This document shows, piece by piece, positions 22,749 to 29,851 of a DNA stretch of 41,858 bases. A model generated the notes under the pieces. It did not search any database and was not told the DNA's origin. It was given only the letters and a program-made list of their open reading frames with translations. The first letter of the stretch is position 1. Each line of letters starts with the position of its first letter. Source of the stretch: a virus; IMG/VR virus record IMGVR_UViG_3300012984_000003, positions 1-41,858 of that record. One strand, written 5' to 3'. A program made the translations under genes and the position numbers.

Positions 22749-23492
22749 TCACTGCGTCGCAATTAACTTGATCTCGGTGGCCGTGAACGCGCCGCCGTTG
22801 GCCGTCGCCGTCATAGTCACCCCGGGGCTGGTGATGTTGTCGCCCTCCTCCACCGAAAAGAACGTATTAAACAAAACATCGTCCACGGTGGTGGCCGCGT
22901 TTCGGCTAACTACTAAAGTGTCTGGCACCGTTGTGTTGAAAACCAGTTGCATGGAACGGTTGCCAGTGCCACCGGCAAACGTGCCCCGGATCGAGATCTT
23001 AATATACAGGTTTAAATTTTTGTTCAACGCCTTAAGCAAGCCCGACGCCGTGTTAAAAAACGGTGCCAGCGTGCCGCTGGTCGGCGTCAGGCCATTAAGC
23101 AACGTTAACAGGTTCACGCCCGTGGTGGGGATCACGACGCTGATCCCACTGTAAACAACCTCGGATTTTTGGCGCGTGGCATACGTGCGCCAATCCTCCA
23201 GCGTATCGATCCGCGTGTCCAGCGCACCGATCTGCGCCGTGTGGTTGTCCACGTCCGTGCGCAGCGCAGCCAACTGGCTGGCGTGGTTGGTTAAAACAAT
23301 GTCCTGGGCATCGTTTCGCACGCGCTGGGCTTCTGCGACGGTCTGCGCACCGTCTGCGGTGTCTTTCGCGTCGTCTGCCGTCTGCCCGGCAAGGTTCTGC
23401 GAATCGTTGATCCTTACCATTGCGTCGATAAATTCCCGGCTACTGCCTGGGGGGAATGATCGAGCGTTCAATAAGATTTTGGTTACAGCCAT
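22749..23492 (-). CDS. Tail needle (gp26-like) with C-terminal knob
   Basis: 247 aa (P22 gp26 is 233). Residues about 1-25 are the N-terminal plug that binds gp10. About 45-110 form a trimeric coiled coil with RNDAQDIVLTNHASQLAALR and DVDNHTAQIGAL, matching the P22 pattern KNDEQDVELADHEARIKQLR. From about 115 to the end the sequence is beta-rich (VNLLTLLNGLTP, YIKISIRGTFAGGTGNRSMQ), as in needles of Sf6 type that carry a jelly-roll knob in place of the P22 coiled tip. The needle seals the tail channel and probes the outer membrane. Confidence 0.88.
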   Translation of the reverse strand: MAVTKILLNARSFPPGSSREFIDAMVRINDSQNLAGQTADDAKDTADGAQTVAEAQRVRNDAQDIVLTNHASQLAALRTDVDNHTAQIGALDTRIDTLEDWRTYATRQKSEVVYSGISVVIPTTGVNLLTLLNGLTPTSGTLAPFFNTASGLLKALNKNLNLYIKISIRGTFAGGTGNRSMQLVFNTTVPDTLVVSRNAATTVDDVLFNTFFSVEEGDNITSPGVTMTATANGGAFTATEIKLIATQ

Positions 23493-23495
23493 TTA

Positions 23496-23519
23496 AGGGA
23501 TCCTCCCAGTGTGGTGGGC
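23496..23519. repeat. GGATCC...CCCAGTGTGGTGGGC element, copy 1
   Basis: GGGATCCTCCCAGTGTGGTGGGCC fills the gap between gp10 and the needle gene. On the minus strand it gives a small stem (GCCCA/TGGGA) whose 3' side is the needle's ribosome-binding site. Related copies are at 28217-28240 and 37190-37201. Confidence 0.55.
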
Positions 23520-23521
23520 CA

Positions 23522-24961
23522 TTAACTCACTCGGACACGTGCGCGCGCCAGTGTCGCCGGTGTGGCACCCACGCCCCGAACCTTAAACGCCAGCGCCGTG
23601 CGGATCCTGCCGATCTTGCGCAGCAATACGCGTTTAAGCCACTGGTTTGGCGTGTTGTAGTCGATCATGATCTCCTGGCTCCAGTTCGCGCCGTCCTCGG
23701 TACAGCTGATCCACAACCGGGAAACCACTGAATCACCGCCTACGCTCGCGTCTAACTCAAAGTCATTGACCATTGCATTTTCAAGCGCCAGGAACGTGGT
23801 AAACAAGATAAATTCCTGATCCTCGCCCAACTGGCCGCTGGTCGTTTCGTCCAGTTGTGCCAGCACGCCTTTGGTTTTGTTGCCGCAGGTGACGATCGGC
23901 CCCTCGTTGATAAAGTCAATCCCCTGGTGCGCTGCCTGCGTCGGGTAGCCAGTGCGCAGGATAGACCAAACCGGCAAGCCGTTGGCCTGGCTGGCGTTGT
24001 AGTCAAAGGCCAGCGTATGGCGTTGCAGGTGGACAATAAACAGCTTGTGCGCGCGGAAGGTTAGCGACTCGCAACGGGTCTTTAAAAGCTCGTCCACGGT
24101 GTAGGTTTCCAGAATCTTTTTGATCTGGTTGCTGCCGATATCGTCATAACCGCCGCCACCGCTGCGCATCACGCCGACGGTAACAACGCCGCAGGACGGT
24201 GACGTAACAAAGCCGAACGAATCCGCAAATTCTGCCACGGCTTCACGCCCGCAGATCCCCACGGTGGCCGTGTAGCTCGGCTGCTGCGCGTAAATGGGAT
24301 CGGTGCCGCCGGTAAGGCCAAAGAACTCGATCGAGGCGCTGCCAAACGTCACAATGTAATCGTGCCACGCCCTGATCGCGCGGATCCCGTCTGGCATCGA
24401 CTCAGCACGATATGCCGGGCTGATCTTGTCCGGGTGGCTCTCGTCCTCCAGATCCGTAACCCAGAAAGTGTCCGTGTCCACGGTGCTGAATACATAGCGC
24501 CCACGGTGCCAGGTCACATCTGCAATTTGGCCCCAGTTGTATTGTGGGTTTGGTGGGGTGCCGCCGGTGGGCCAGTTCGCAAAGGTTTTCCGGGTGCCGT
24601 CATAGTACACCTGGATCATGGTGCCGTTGGTGACGATCGCCACGCTGTTGCGGCTGTGGCTCATGCTGGTACGGTCTACCCCGGCGATCGCCTCGCCAGT
24701 GTCCACGCTCCCCAAATACAGTTTGCCGCCCATCACGCGGTAAGGCTGTTGTTTTACGGTGTTCCAGTTCACCCCACGGCTGGCCCCGTCAACTGCTGCC
24801 AGTTGCTTAAGGCCGGGAAACATCCTCATGTAACCGTCAGCGCCTTTTAACGGCTTCATGACCGGTAACATGTTGTGCGGCAGTGTGGTGGTGTAGTCGT
24901 AATCGATCGGATCTCGCCCGTCACCGAAAAGTAACGGGATCTGCATAACTTGACCGCGCAT
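23522..24961 (-). CDS. Tail accessory factor / DNA stabilisation protein (P22 gp10-like)
   Basis: 479 aa (P22 gp10 is 472). Diagnostic stretches are LPHNMLPVMKPLKGADGYMR, FPGLKQL, VNWNTVKQQPYRVMGGKLY, VTDLEDESHPDKISPAYRAE and FGSASIEFFGLTGGTDP, all colinear with P22 gp10. It forms the hexameric part of the tail below gp4 that holds packaged DNA in and carries the needle. The ATG at 24961 follows seven T of a terminator-like hairpin whose 3' arm AGGGGG would be the ribosome-binding site; an ATG at 24946 is an alternative. Confidence 0.95.
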   Translation of the reverse strand: MRGQVMQIPLLFGDGRDPIDYDYTTTLPHNMLPVMKPLKGADGYMRMFPGLKQLAAVDGASRGVNWNTVKQQPYRVMGGKLYLGSVDTGEAIAGVDRTSMSHSRNSVAIVTNGTMIQVYYDGTRKTFANWPTGGTPPNPQYNWGQIADVTWHRGRYVFSTVDTDTFWVTDLEDESHPDKISPAYRAESMPDGIRAIRAWHDYIVTFGSASIEFFGLTGGTDPIYAQQPSYTATVGICGREAVAEFADSFGFVTSPSCGVVTVGVMRSGGGGYDDIGSNQIKKILETYTVDELLKTRCESLTFRAHKLFIVHLQRHTLAFDYNASQANGLPVWSILRTGYPTQAAHQGIDFINEGPIVTCGNKTKGVLAQLDETTSGQLGEDQEFILFTTFLALENAMVNDFELDASVGGDSVVSRLWISCTEDGANWSQEIMIDYNTPNQWLKRVLLRKIGRIRTALAFKVRGVGATPATLARARVRVS

Positions 24962-24990
24962 AAAAAAACCCCCTGTTGGTTAACAGGGGG
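24962..24990 (-). terminator. Terminator-like hairpin abutting the gp10 start
   Basis: On the minus strand CCCCCTGTT-AACC-AACAGGGGG is followed by seven T and immediately by the gp10 ATG. The nine-base stem and T tract make a strong intrinsic terminator, and the 3' arm doubles as the gp10 ribosome-binding site. Confidence 0.8.
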
Positions 24991-25021
24991 ATTATAAGCA
25001 CGTCGGGGGGTCGCCGTCGAA

Positions 25022-25483
25022 TTATGCGCCGCCGCCCTCCTCGGTGGTGTTCTGGTGGTAAAAGCGGTTCCACTCTGCCGACTTGTTGTTACCTGCGCCG
25101 GTGGGCATGTCATTGCGTCGTTGCAGATAAACCGGCTCATAAAACGCCGCACGCAACTGCAAAAGCGTGCTGTGCGCCTGGTTCGCCAGTTCGTCGGGAA
25201 TGTCGCGCTGGTTATCGATCAGCGTCTGCCGGGCCAGTTGCAGGGCAACGGCCAGATAATGATCGGCGTCGATCCCGCTGTCCTGCGTCAGTGACGCGGT
25301 GGCCGGGTCGAACAAATAACCGATATCAAAGCCGGTGCCTTTCCACTGGCCTAACATGGCCTCCAGATCTTCCAGCGCATCTAACTGCATCTGCGGATCC
25401 GCAGTGTTCAGCGTTGTGACCGATGCCAGCCCCGCTTTTCGCAGGGCTAGGGCCACGATCTTACCCTTTGTTACCGTCGCCAT
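25022..25483 (-). CDS. Head completion / DNA stabilisation protein (P22 gp4-like)
   Basis: 153 aa (P22 gp4 is 166). The start ATG at 25483 has AAGG upstream; longer upstream frames are Arg/Lys-rich translations of the previous gene. VTKGKIVALALRKAGLAS (about 4-21), then QLDALEDLEAMLGQWKGTGFD and GIDADHYLAVALQLARQTLI, match the gp4 helical fold that forms a 12-mer ring under the portal. The C-terminal region is Asn/Gly-rich. It overlaps the preceding gene by 23 bases. Confidence 0.92.
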   Translation of the reverse strand: MATVTKGKIVALALRKAGLASVTTLNTADPQMQLDALEDLEAMLGQWKGTGFDIGYLFDPATASLTQDSGIDADHYLAVALQLARQTLIDNQRDIPDELANQAHSTLLQLRAAFYEPVYLQRRNDMPTGAGNNKSAEWNRFYHQNTTEEGGGA

Positions 25484-25832
25484 TATCAGCCGCCTTTTTA
25501 TCAGCTTTTGGGGCTTTGTCGGCCTTTTCCGCTTTCGCTTTCGCGTCGGCTTCTGCTTTCGCTGCTGCCTCGGCCTCGGCCACTTCTGCCGCGTGGTCAA
25601 CGCCCGGAATACAGGTTAAAAAGCCCAGGCCCGCCGGTTTCTCGCACTTCTCTTTTTCATCTTCGGGAAGTGCCACAAATTTAGCCTTTTCCGGGTGATC
25701 CTCCCAGACGTCGCCGCGAATTAAATCTTTCGCCTTGTCGGCTGTGGTTACGATGGTGTCAAAGAGATCCAGACCACAACGGATCTTTGTGCCCACCTTG
25801 TAAAGCATTACTACGATTTCGCCTAAATTCAT
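25461..25832 (-). CDS. Hypothetical protein between coat and gp4
   Basis: 123 aa. The ATG at 25832 has GAGGG upstream. Residues 9-75 form a compact polar domain (LYKVGTKIRCGLDLFDTIV, GDVWEDHPEKAKFVAL), and about 80-123 are an Ala/Lys/Glu/Asp-rich helix-like tail (AEAEAAAKAEADAKAKAEKA), probably coiled or disordered. P22 has no gene here between 5 and 4. A minor capsid or assembly role is possible. It follows the coat terminator at 25852-25873, so expression should be lower than that of coat protein. Confidence 0.7.
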   Translation of the reverse strand: MNLGEIVVMLYKVGTKIRCGLDLFDTIVTTADKAKDLIRGDVWEDHPEKAKFVALPEDEKEKCEKPAGLGFLTCIPGVDHAAEVAEAEAAAKAEADAKAKAEKADKAPKADKKAADNGDGNKG

Positions 25833-25851
25833 GATCTCGCCCTCATGTTAG

Positions 25852-25873
25852 AAAAAAGGGGGCCGCAGCCCCC
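25852..25873 (-). terminator. Intrinsic terminator after the coat gene
   Basis: On the minus strand GGGGGC-TGCG-GCCCCC is followed by six T. It lies 19 bases past the coat stop, and the stem equals the hairpins at 4105 and 6097. Partial termination here would give the high coat to tail-gene ratio that assembly needs. Confidence 0.8.
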
Positions 25874-25891
25874 GTTAACTATATCACCACA

Positions 25892-27151
25892 TTACTGGCC
25901 GGGGATAATGATCCCGGTGTATTCAGGCACCAGCACGTTGGTGCCGTACAGGGTGGTGAAACGAGCGGTCATTTTCGCGGTCAGGATATCGAATTGATAA
26001 GCCATGATCAGCGTCGCGCCCTGTTTGGTGGTTGCGGTCATTACCTGCGCACCCTGGCCGGTAGGGAATGCCAGTTTACCCAGCATAAGCTCTACGGAAC
26101 CGTCTGCCCACAAGGCGTTAACCTGGGACGGGTTCTGGTTCAGGATGGTGATCGCGGCGTTCGCTGCCGGGTTGGCCGTTACGTTGGCGTAAGGCTGGCT
26201 CGGCGCGTCGGCGTTGTTCACCGGCAGGATTTTAGGGCTGATCGTTGCAGTGGTGCCAGACGCGGCCAGAACGCGGAACACCTGCGGCTTGCCGGTGTCG
26301 GTTTTGGTGATCTGGTGAACACTGTTTACACCCGCCAGGGTGAACGCATCGCCCACTTTCAGACCGGCAGCGGAAACCGTGATCGTGCCCTGGCGGTTAT
26401 CGCTCGGCACGCCGTTGGCGTCCTGAATGTCGATCTTGTGCGCTGGTGCTGCGCCCAGGGTAAGGGCAGTTGCTACGCCGTCAGGCACAACGCCCGCCAC
26501 GTCCACTTCCCACGATTTAAAGCCCGCAACGTCAGGGATCTGCGCTGCTTCATACGCGGAAATGGTAGCGCCCTGGTAAGTCTGGCGGTGGCCCAGTTCC
26601 TGCGCCAGATCCTTGTAAGAATCCGCGTTCCAGAACGCTTGACGGCCCAGGCCAGCAGGCACGCCGGTGTTGGTCATCATTGCTTTGATGCCCGCTGCGG
26701 CGTTCCACAAGTCGCGGCCCATAGTGCCCGCACCGGCAGACGCTGCACCGATCGTTACCACGTTGGTGGCGCGTAACGCTACCTCAGAGGAAAGATCCTG
26801 ATCGATCTTCGCGGCCAGACGCTGGCCCGCTGCGCGGCCCGCTTCGGTTTTGTGTTCTTCGTCGCGCATTTCTTTGGCGTCCAGAACATAAACGATGTTC
26901 TGCGGCGCTTTAAACACGCTCGGCACCTGGCGTTGCAGCAGGTCGGTGGCGTCAGACTGTTGCAGGCTCAGACCTTCGACGATCTTCATATGGTAGTGCT
27001 GTGGACGGTAGACCACATCGCCCGCGCGCTGCATTTCGGTGTCACCAGGACGGAAAATTTTTGCGCGTTTGGAAAGTACGCAAGAGGCTTCAAAGCCGTT
27101 CACGTAGTTTTCGAAAAGGATTTCTAGATCCTTCGTAAATTGGTTAGCCAT
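25892..27151 (-). CDS. Major coat protein (P22 gp5-like)
   Basis: 419 aa (P22 gp5 is 430), with GGGGGCAGT before the ATG. Order and motifs fit the P22 branch of the HK97 fold. An N-arm is followed by AKIFRPGDTEMQRAGDVVYR (about 29-48, compare P22 AKKYTPPAASMQRSSN). LSSEVALRATN, DLWNAAAGIKAMM, the I-domain region with TITVSAAGLKVGDAFTLAGV, then PYANVTANPAANAAITILNQ and NALWADGSVELM follow. It builds the T=7-type procapsid around the scaffold and portal. Confidence 0.95.
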   Translation of the reverse strand: MANQFTKDLEILFENYVNGFEASCVLSKRAKIFRPGDTEMQRAGDVVYRPQHYHMKIVEGLSLQQSDATDLLQRQVPSVFKAPQNIVYVLDAKEMRDEEHKTEAGRAAGQRLAAKIDQDLSSEVALRATNVVTIGAASAGAGTMGRDLWNAAAGIKAMMTNTGVPAGLGRQAFWNADSYKDLAQELGHRQTYQGATISAYEAAQIPDVAGFKSWEVDVAGVVPDGVATALTLGAAPAHKIDIQDANGVPSDNRQGTITVSAAGLKVGDAFTLAGVNSVHQITKTDTGKPQVFRVLAASGTTATISPKILPVNNADAPSQPYANVTANPAANAAITILNQNPSQVNALWADGSVELMLGKLAFPTGQGAQVMTATTKQGATLIMAYQFDILTAKMTARFTTLYGTNVLVPEYTGIIIPGQ

Positions 27152-27173
27152 TACTGCCCCCGATTATGGTTAA

Positions 27174-28109
27174 TTACTGTTTGCGTGCTCGTTCAGCGCG
27201 CTGGTTTTTAAGCTGAATTACTCGGGTGTAGTCGCCACCCTGGCGGGCTTTCTCGATCTCGCGATCCAGATCAGCCAACTGCGCCCCGCCTTGTGCTTTC
27301 ACGTCTGGAACATCGCCCAGATCTGCGGAAGGTTTACGCGGTGCCAGTTTTGCTTTGGCGTCGATTTCACCAATTAGACGGCCTAACGCAACGGGATCTT
27401 TTGCGGCCATCACTTGATCGCGTAACTGCTTATTACGGCCCAGCGCCAACACCAGCATGGTGGGGTTTTGGGAGTGAAGCAAAAGTGTGGCTTGTAACAT
27501 CTGCGGCAGCGTTTCCAACACAACCTTTTCGGCTTTGTCGAAAGTCGGCACGCGTTTAACAAGCTCGGCTTTTTGCTCGTAATACGCTTTTTGCTTCCCG
27601 ATCAGCGTCTGCTGTAACTCCTGCGCCTGCGTGGCCTGCTTAGTCACTGCGGCTTCGTGATCGCCCTTGCGGGTGTTCCACGCTTTCCAGGCCTCGGTAT
27701 ACTTGGCCGGGTCAAAGTCGATCCCCTCGTCTTGCAACTGCGGCTCTGCTTCGGTGAACTCACCGGAAACGAGCGGCGCAGGTGCGGCGGCTGGGGCTGC
27801 TTGCTGCAATTCCTTAAGCTGGCGCTTGTAGTCGCGCATTTTGTTGCGCATCTGCTTGATCGCTGGCGTGTCGTCGTCGCGATCCTGGTCGTCGTCGTCG
27901 GTAGGCGAATCCGCTAACACTTCCTCACCGAACACAAGATCAACCGGCAGATCGTCGGTGTTCTCGTTACCTTCGCCACCCTGCTGGCCGTTGTTCTGGC
28001 TTTCGCCAGCCAGCGCCAGGTAAGTGGCATCGTCTGGAACGCCGCCCATCTGGGAGGATCCCGCGTCCTGATCGTTAGTGTTTACTGCCTGATTTTCGGT
28101 GACGTCCAT
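27174..28109 (-). CDS. Scaffolding protein (P22 gp8-like)
   Basis: 311 aa (P22 gp8 is 303), with AAGGGG before the ATG. It is acidic and disordered at the N-terminus (GGEGNENTDDLPVDLVFGEE, DDDDQDRDDD). The middle is helical and coiled, with KQMRNKMRDYKRQLKELQQA at about 86-105. The C-terminus is a basic helix-turn-helix (LKNQRAERARKQ), as in the P22 coat-binding domain. It directs coat assembly and leaves before DNA packaging. It lies directly upstream of the coat gene, 22 bases away. Confidence 0.92.
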   Translation of the reverse strand: MDVTENQAVNTNDQDAGSSQMGGVPDDATYLALAGESQNNGQQGGEGNENTDDLPVDLVFGEEVLADSPTDDDDQDRDDDTPAIKQMRNKMRDYKRQLKELQQAAPAAAPAPLVSGEFTEAEPQLQDEGIDFDPAKYTEAWKAWNTRKGDHEAAVTKQATQAQELQQTLIGKQKAYYEQKAELVKRVPTFDKAEKVVLETLPQMLQATLLLHSQNPTMLVLALGRNKQLRDQVMAAKDPVALGRLIGEIDAKAKLAPRKPSADLGDVPDVKAQGGAQLADLDREIEKARQGGDYTRVIQLKNQRAERARKQ

Positions 28110-28195
28110 ACTATAAACCCCTTATTTACGCGTTGTTTATGCCCAACGGAGGCATGGCAGGGGCAATAATAGCCACTGGCTGGCAGGGTGCGCAA

Positions 28196-28212
28196 TTGGC
28201 GGGGGAGTTAAC
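28196..28212. promoter_or_regulatory. Operator-like motif, weak site i
   Basis: TTGGCGGGGGAGTTAAC matches the consensus mainly in TTG, C and AGTTAAC. It sits 87 bases before the scaffold start. Confidence 0.3.
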
Positions 28213-28216
28213 AGGC

Positions 28217-28240
28217 AAGGATCCGCCCAGTGTGGTGGGC
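28217..28240. repeat. GGATCC...CCCAGTGTGGTGGGC element, copy 2
   Basis: AAGGATCCGCCCAGTGTGGTGGGC is nearly identical to 23496-23519 and lies in the scaffold control region. Confidence 0.55.
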
Positions 28241-28297
28241 GCTTTTGGGGGTGTGGTTAGTGGTTAAAAACGGCGGTTATGGTTGGATAGATAATAT

Positions 28298-28318
28298 AAA
28301 CCCCCTAAAGGGGGTTTT
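28298..28318 (-). terminator. Terminator after the portal-scaffold cassette
   Basis: AAACCCCC-TAAA-GGGGGTTTT is nearly self-complementary and has T-rich sequence on both sides (TTTATATTAT on the minus strand). It lies 17 bases past the stop of the gene at 28335 and closes the three-gene cassette. Confidence 0.75.
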
Positions 28319-28334
28319 ATATATATCCTATCCT

Positions 28335-28754
28335 CTAACCTCTTAACGGGTTGTTGTCGATAGCGATCCCGTGCTGCCTGGCTACCATCGCCACCAGCCC
28401 CGGGTAAGCCTGATCGATATGCTTTGCAAGATCCGCTAATGCGTCCTGATACCGGCAAAGCTCGCGCGCTACAAAGTACGTTTCACGGTGCGGCGGGCAC
28501 TCGTCCGGGATCACAAAGTACGTCGCCACCTGCTGGATCATATCCCCTTCGCAATAGGATTCGATCACGCGGTACTGTGGCAGGCTCTGCGGCTCAAAGT
28601 CGGCGGGGTTCACTTTGGTAACATCCACCGGCTCGCTCATTACGGGAACCGGAAAGGCAACAAATCCGTGTTGGTCGTGAACCGCTACCGGAAAGGCGAA
28701 ATTCTGGCGCGCCAGCGGCCCGCCAATGCACTTATAAACGTGTCGGTGCTTCAT
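28335..28754 (-). CDS. Hypothetical protein, cassette gene 3
   Basis: 139 aa, with CGAGGTAATACC before the ATG. A basic start MKHRHVYKCIGGPLARQ leads to a beta-rich middle (FVAFPVPVMSEPVDVTKV, QYRVIESYCEGDMIQQVATY) and a helical end (CRYQDALADLAKHIDQAYPG). Three Cys lack a metal-binding spacing. It is the last gene of the cassette between portal and scaffold, ended by the terminator at 28298-28318. No family is recognised. Confidence 0.65.
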   Translation of the reverse strand: MKHRHVYKCIGGPLARQNFAFPVAVHDQHGFVAFPVPVMSEPVDVTKVNPADFEPQSLPQYRVIESYCEGDMIQQVATYFVIPDECPPHRETYFVARELCRYQDALADLAKHIDQAYPGLVAMVARQHGIAIDNNPLRG

Positions 28755-28765
28755 GGTATTACCTC

Positions 28766-28791
28766 GAAAGAAAAGCCCGCATAGGCGGGCT
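28766..28791 (-). terminator. Possible attenuator between cassette genes 2 and 3
   Basis: On the minus strand AGCCCGC-CTAT-GCGGGCT is followed by TTTTCTTTC, a plausible weak intrinsic terminator just before the gene at 28754. Confidence 0.55.
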
Positions 28792-28799
28792 GGGGTGGC

Positions 28800-29222
28800 T
28801 TAAAATGGAACGTCTAACGCGTCGTCGTCTTTGCGCGGCGCTGGCGGTGGCGGCGTGATATCGCTCGCCGGGATAAAATCACCCTCCAGCGGGGCGGCAA
28901 GCGTGCGGAATTTGGCGATATCGGCCAGTAACTTTTGCTCCTCCAGATAGAACTTGGCGCGCATGGCTTTTAACGCCTCCTCCATGTGCGGCATCGCCAG
29001 TTCTGCGATCTCGCTCGGGTCGGGCATTTTGTAATCAAAGCTGATTTCCTGCTTAGTCAGCAGAATATAACCGGCCTCGCCTTTCTCTTTCGCGGTTTCC
29101 ACCGGGTACAGGGTGGAATAGTCGAACATGTTGATCTCAACGTGCCCGGCCTGGCGATACTTTCCAGCGATCACGCTCATGCAAACGTAAATTGTAGCGG
29201 TGGCGGTTTGGGTAGTGCTCAT
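28800..29222 (-). CDS. Hypothetical protein with SSB-like acidic C-terminal tip, cassette gene 2
   Basis: 140 aa. The ATG at 29222 is favoured by GGAGAT upstream; a longer frame upstream lacks a good site. The body is an N-terminal beta region (ATIYVCMSVIAGKYRQAGHV, FDYSTLYPVET) and a long helix (MEEALKAMRAKFYLEEQKLL). A Pro-rich linker (TPPPPAPRK) leads to the end DDDALDVPF. That end mimics the DDDIPF tip by which SSB recruits repair and replication proteins. It may compete with or join the SSB interactome of host or phage. The fold is not recognised. Confidence 0.65.
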   Translation of the reverse strand: MSTTQTATATIYVCMSVIAGKYRQAGHVEINMFDYSTLYPVETAKEKGEAGYILLTKQEISFDYKMPDPSEIAELAMPHMEEALKAMRAKFYLEEQKLLADIAKFRTLAAPLEGDFIPASDITPPPPAPRKDDDALDVPF

Positions 29223-29254
29223 TTGGTCTATCTCCAGCAAAAGGGGGTTAAAAC

Positions 29255-29272
29255 GGGCCACCAGCGTGGCCC
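29255..29272. other. GC hairpin between cassette genes 1 and 2
   Basis: GGGCCAC-CAGC-GTGGCCC forms a seven-base perfect stem just past the stop of the gene at 29280. No T tract is present. Confidence 0.45.
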
Positions 29273-29279
29273 AAAGTGA

Positions 29280-29738
29280 TTAACGCAGCAGTGAGGCCAG
29301 CAGTTCGCCCAGGTCGGTAGGCTTGCCCGGGCGGTTTGGTTTGACTTCACGGAAACCGGCGATCTCGGCCTCTGCGGCTTCCTCGTCGAACTCTGCGATC
29401 ATGGCAACGATCACCTCGTCACCCAGATCCTGCACGCGCTGCCAGTTATAATTTTCATAGTTCGCGGTATCGTCCAGATCCATGCCCTCGCGCGCTGCTG
29501 CCACATAAAGGCGCTGGCGGGCCGCGTTGAAATTGCCGCCGATAGCGTAACCAGACTTGATCCCGTCCTCGTCTGGCTCCGCGTTGCCTGGGTTGTTGGT
29601 GTCGATCACCTGGAATTGAACGCCCGGGCCAGCTTTCGGGTGGACGCCACGGGAAACGATCAGCGTGGCACCGTCAAAGGTGAAGATCTTCACGTCTTTG
29701 GCTTCGTGGGTCATTACTGCTTTGGTTTGTTCGGTCAT
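29280..29738 (-). CDS. Hypothetical protein, cassette gene 1
   Basis: 152 aa, with AAGGATC before the ATG. It is acidic, with a beta-rich N-terminal half (VKIFTFDGATLIVSRGVHP, FQVIDTNNPG) and a helical, Glu-rich C-terminal half (VIVAMIAEFDEEAAEAEIAG), ending LGELLASLLR. It opens the cassette and follows operator-like site e. No family is recognised. P22 has no gene between portal and scaffold, so the cassette is an addition relative to P22. Confidence 0.65.
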   Translation of the reverse strand: MTEQTKAVMTHEAKDVKIFTFDGATLIVSRGVHPKAGPGVQFQVIDTNNPGNAEPDEDGIKSGYAIGGNFNAARQRLYVAAAREGMDLDDTANYENYNWQRVQDLGDEVIVAMIAEFDEEAAEAEIAGFREVKPNRPGKPTDLGELLASLLR

Positions 29739-29797
29739 TTTGATGATCCTTGTGTAAATTTGGGGGTTTGTTGTCGCTGTCGTTAACCAGCCAGATA

Positions 29798-29827
29798 ATA
29801 ATAAGCCCCAGTTAAGGGGCTTTGCAA
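29798..29827 (-). promoter_or_regulatory. Candidate promoter of the portal-scaffold cassette
   Basis: On the minus strand TTGCAA (29827-29822) and TATTAT (29803-29798) are 18 bases apart, just downstream of operator-like site e. The spacer is the hairpin at 29804-29821, so the assignment is tentative. Confidence 0.35.
29804..29822. terminator. Hairpin after the portal gene
   Basis: AGCCCC-AGTTAA-GGGGCT lies 25 bases past the portal stop. On the minus strand it is followed by TATTATTATC, a weak T tract, so termination may be partial. Confidence 0.5.
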
Positions 29828-29834
29828 GATTAAT

Positions 29835-29851
29835 TTGCGTATTTAGTTAAC
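29835..29851. promoter_or_regulatory. Operator-like motif, site e
   Basis: TTGCGTATTTAGTTAAC matches TTGCGCAnnTAGTTAAC except at one base of the TTGCGCA half. It overlaps the portal stop codon and lies upstream of the cassette gene at 29738. Confidence 0.6.

Larger units (their letters stand above)
28110..28297. other. Control region upstream of the scaffold gene
   Basis: About 190 bases without a gene lie between the terminator at 28298-28318 and the scaffold start. It holds a weak operator-like match (28196-28212), the second GGATCC...CCCAGTGTGGTGGGC element (28217-28240), and AT-rich sequence. Because the upstream terminator would stop read-through, a promoter for scaffold and coat is expected here, but I cannot assign clear -35/-10 boxes. 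Confidence 0.5.

Noticed and set aside
25994-26776. 260-codon open frame on the plus strand
   Set aside because: It is fully antisense to the coat gene, has no ribosome-binding site and codes an Arg/Cys/Gly-rich sequence typical of a shadow frame.
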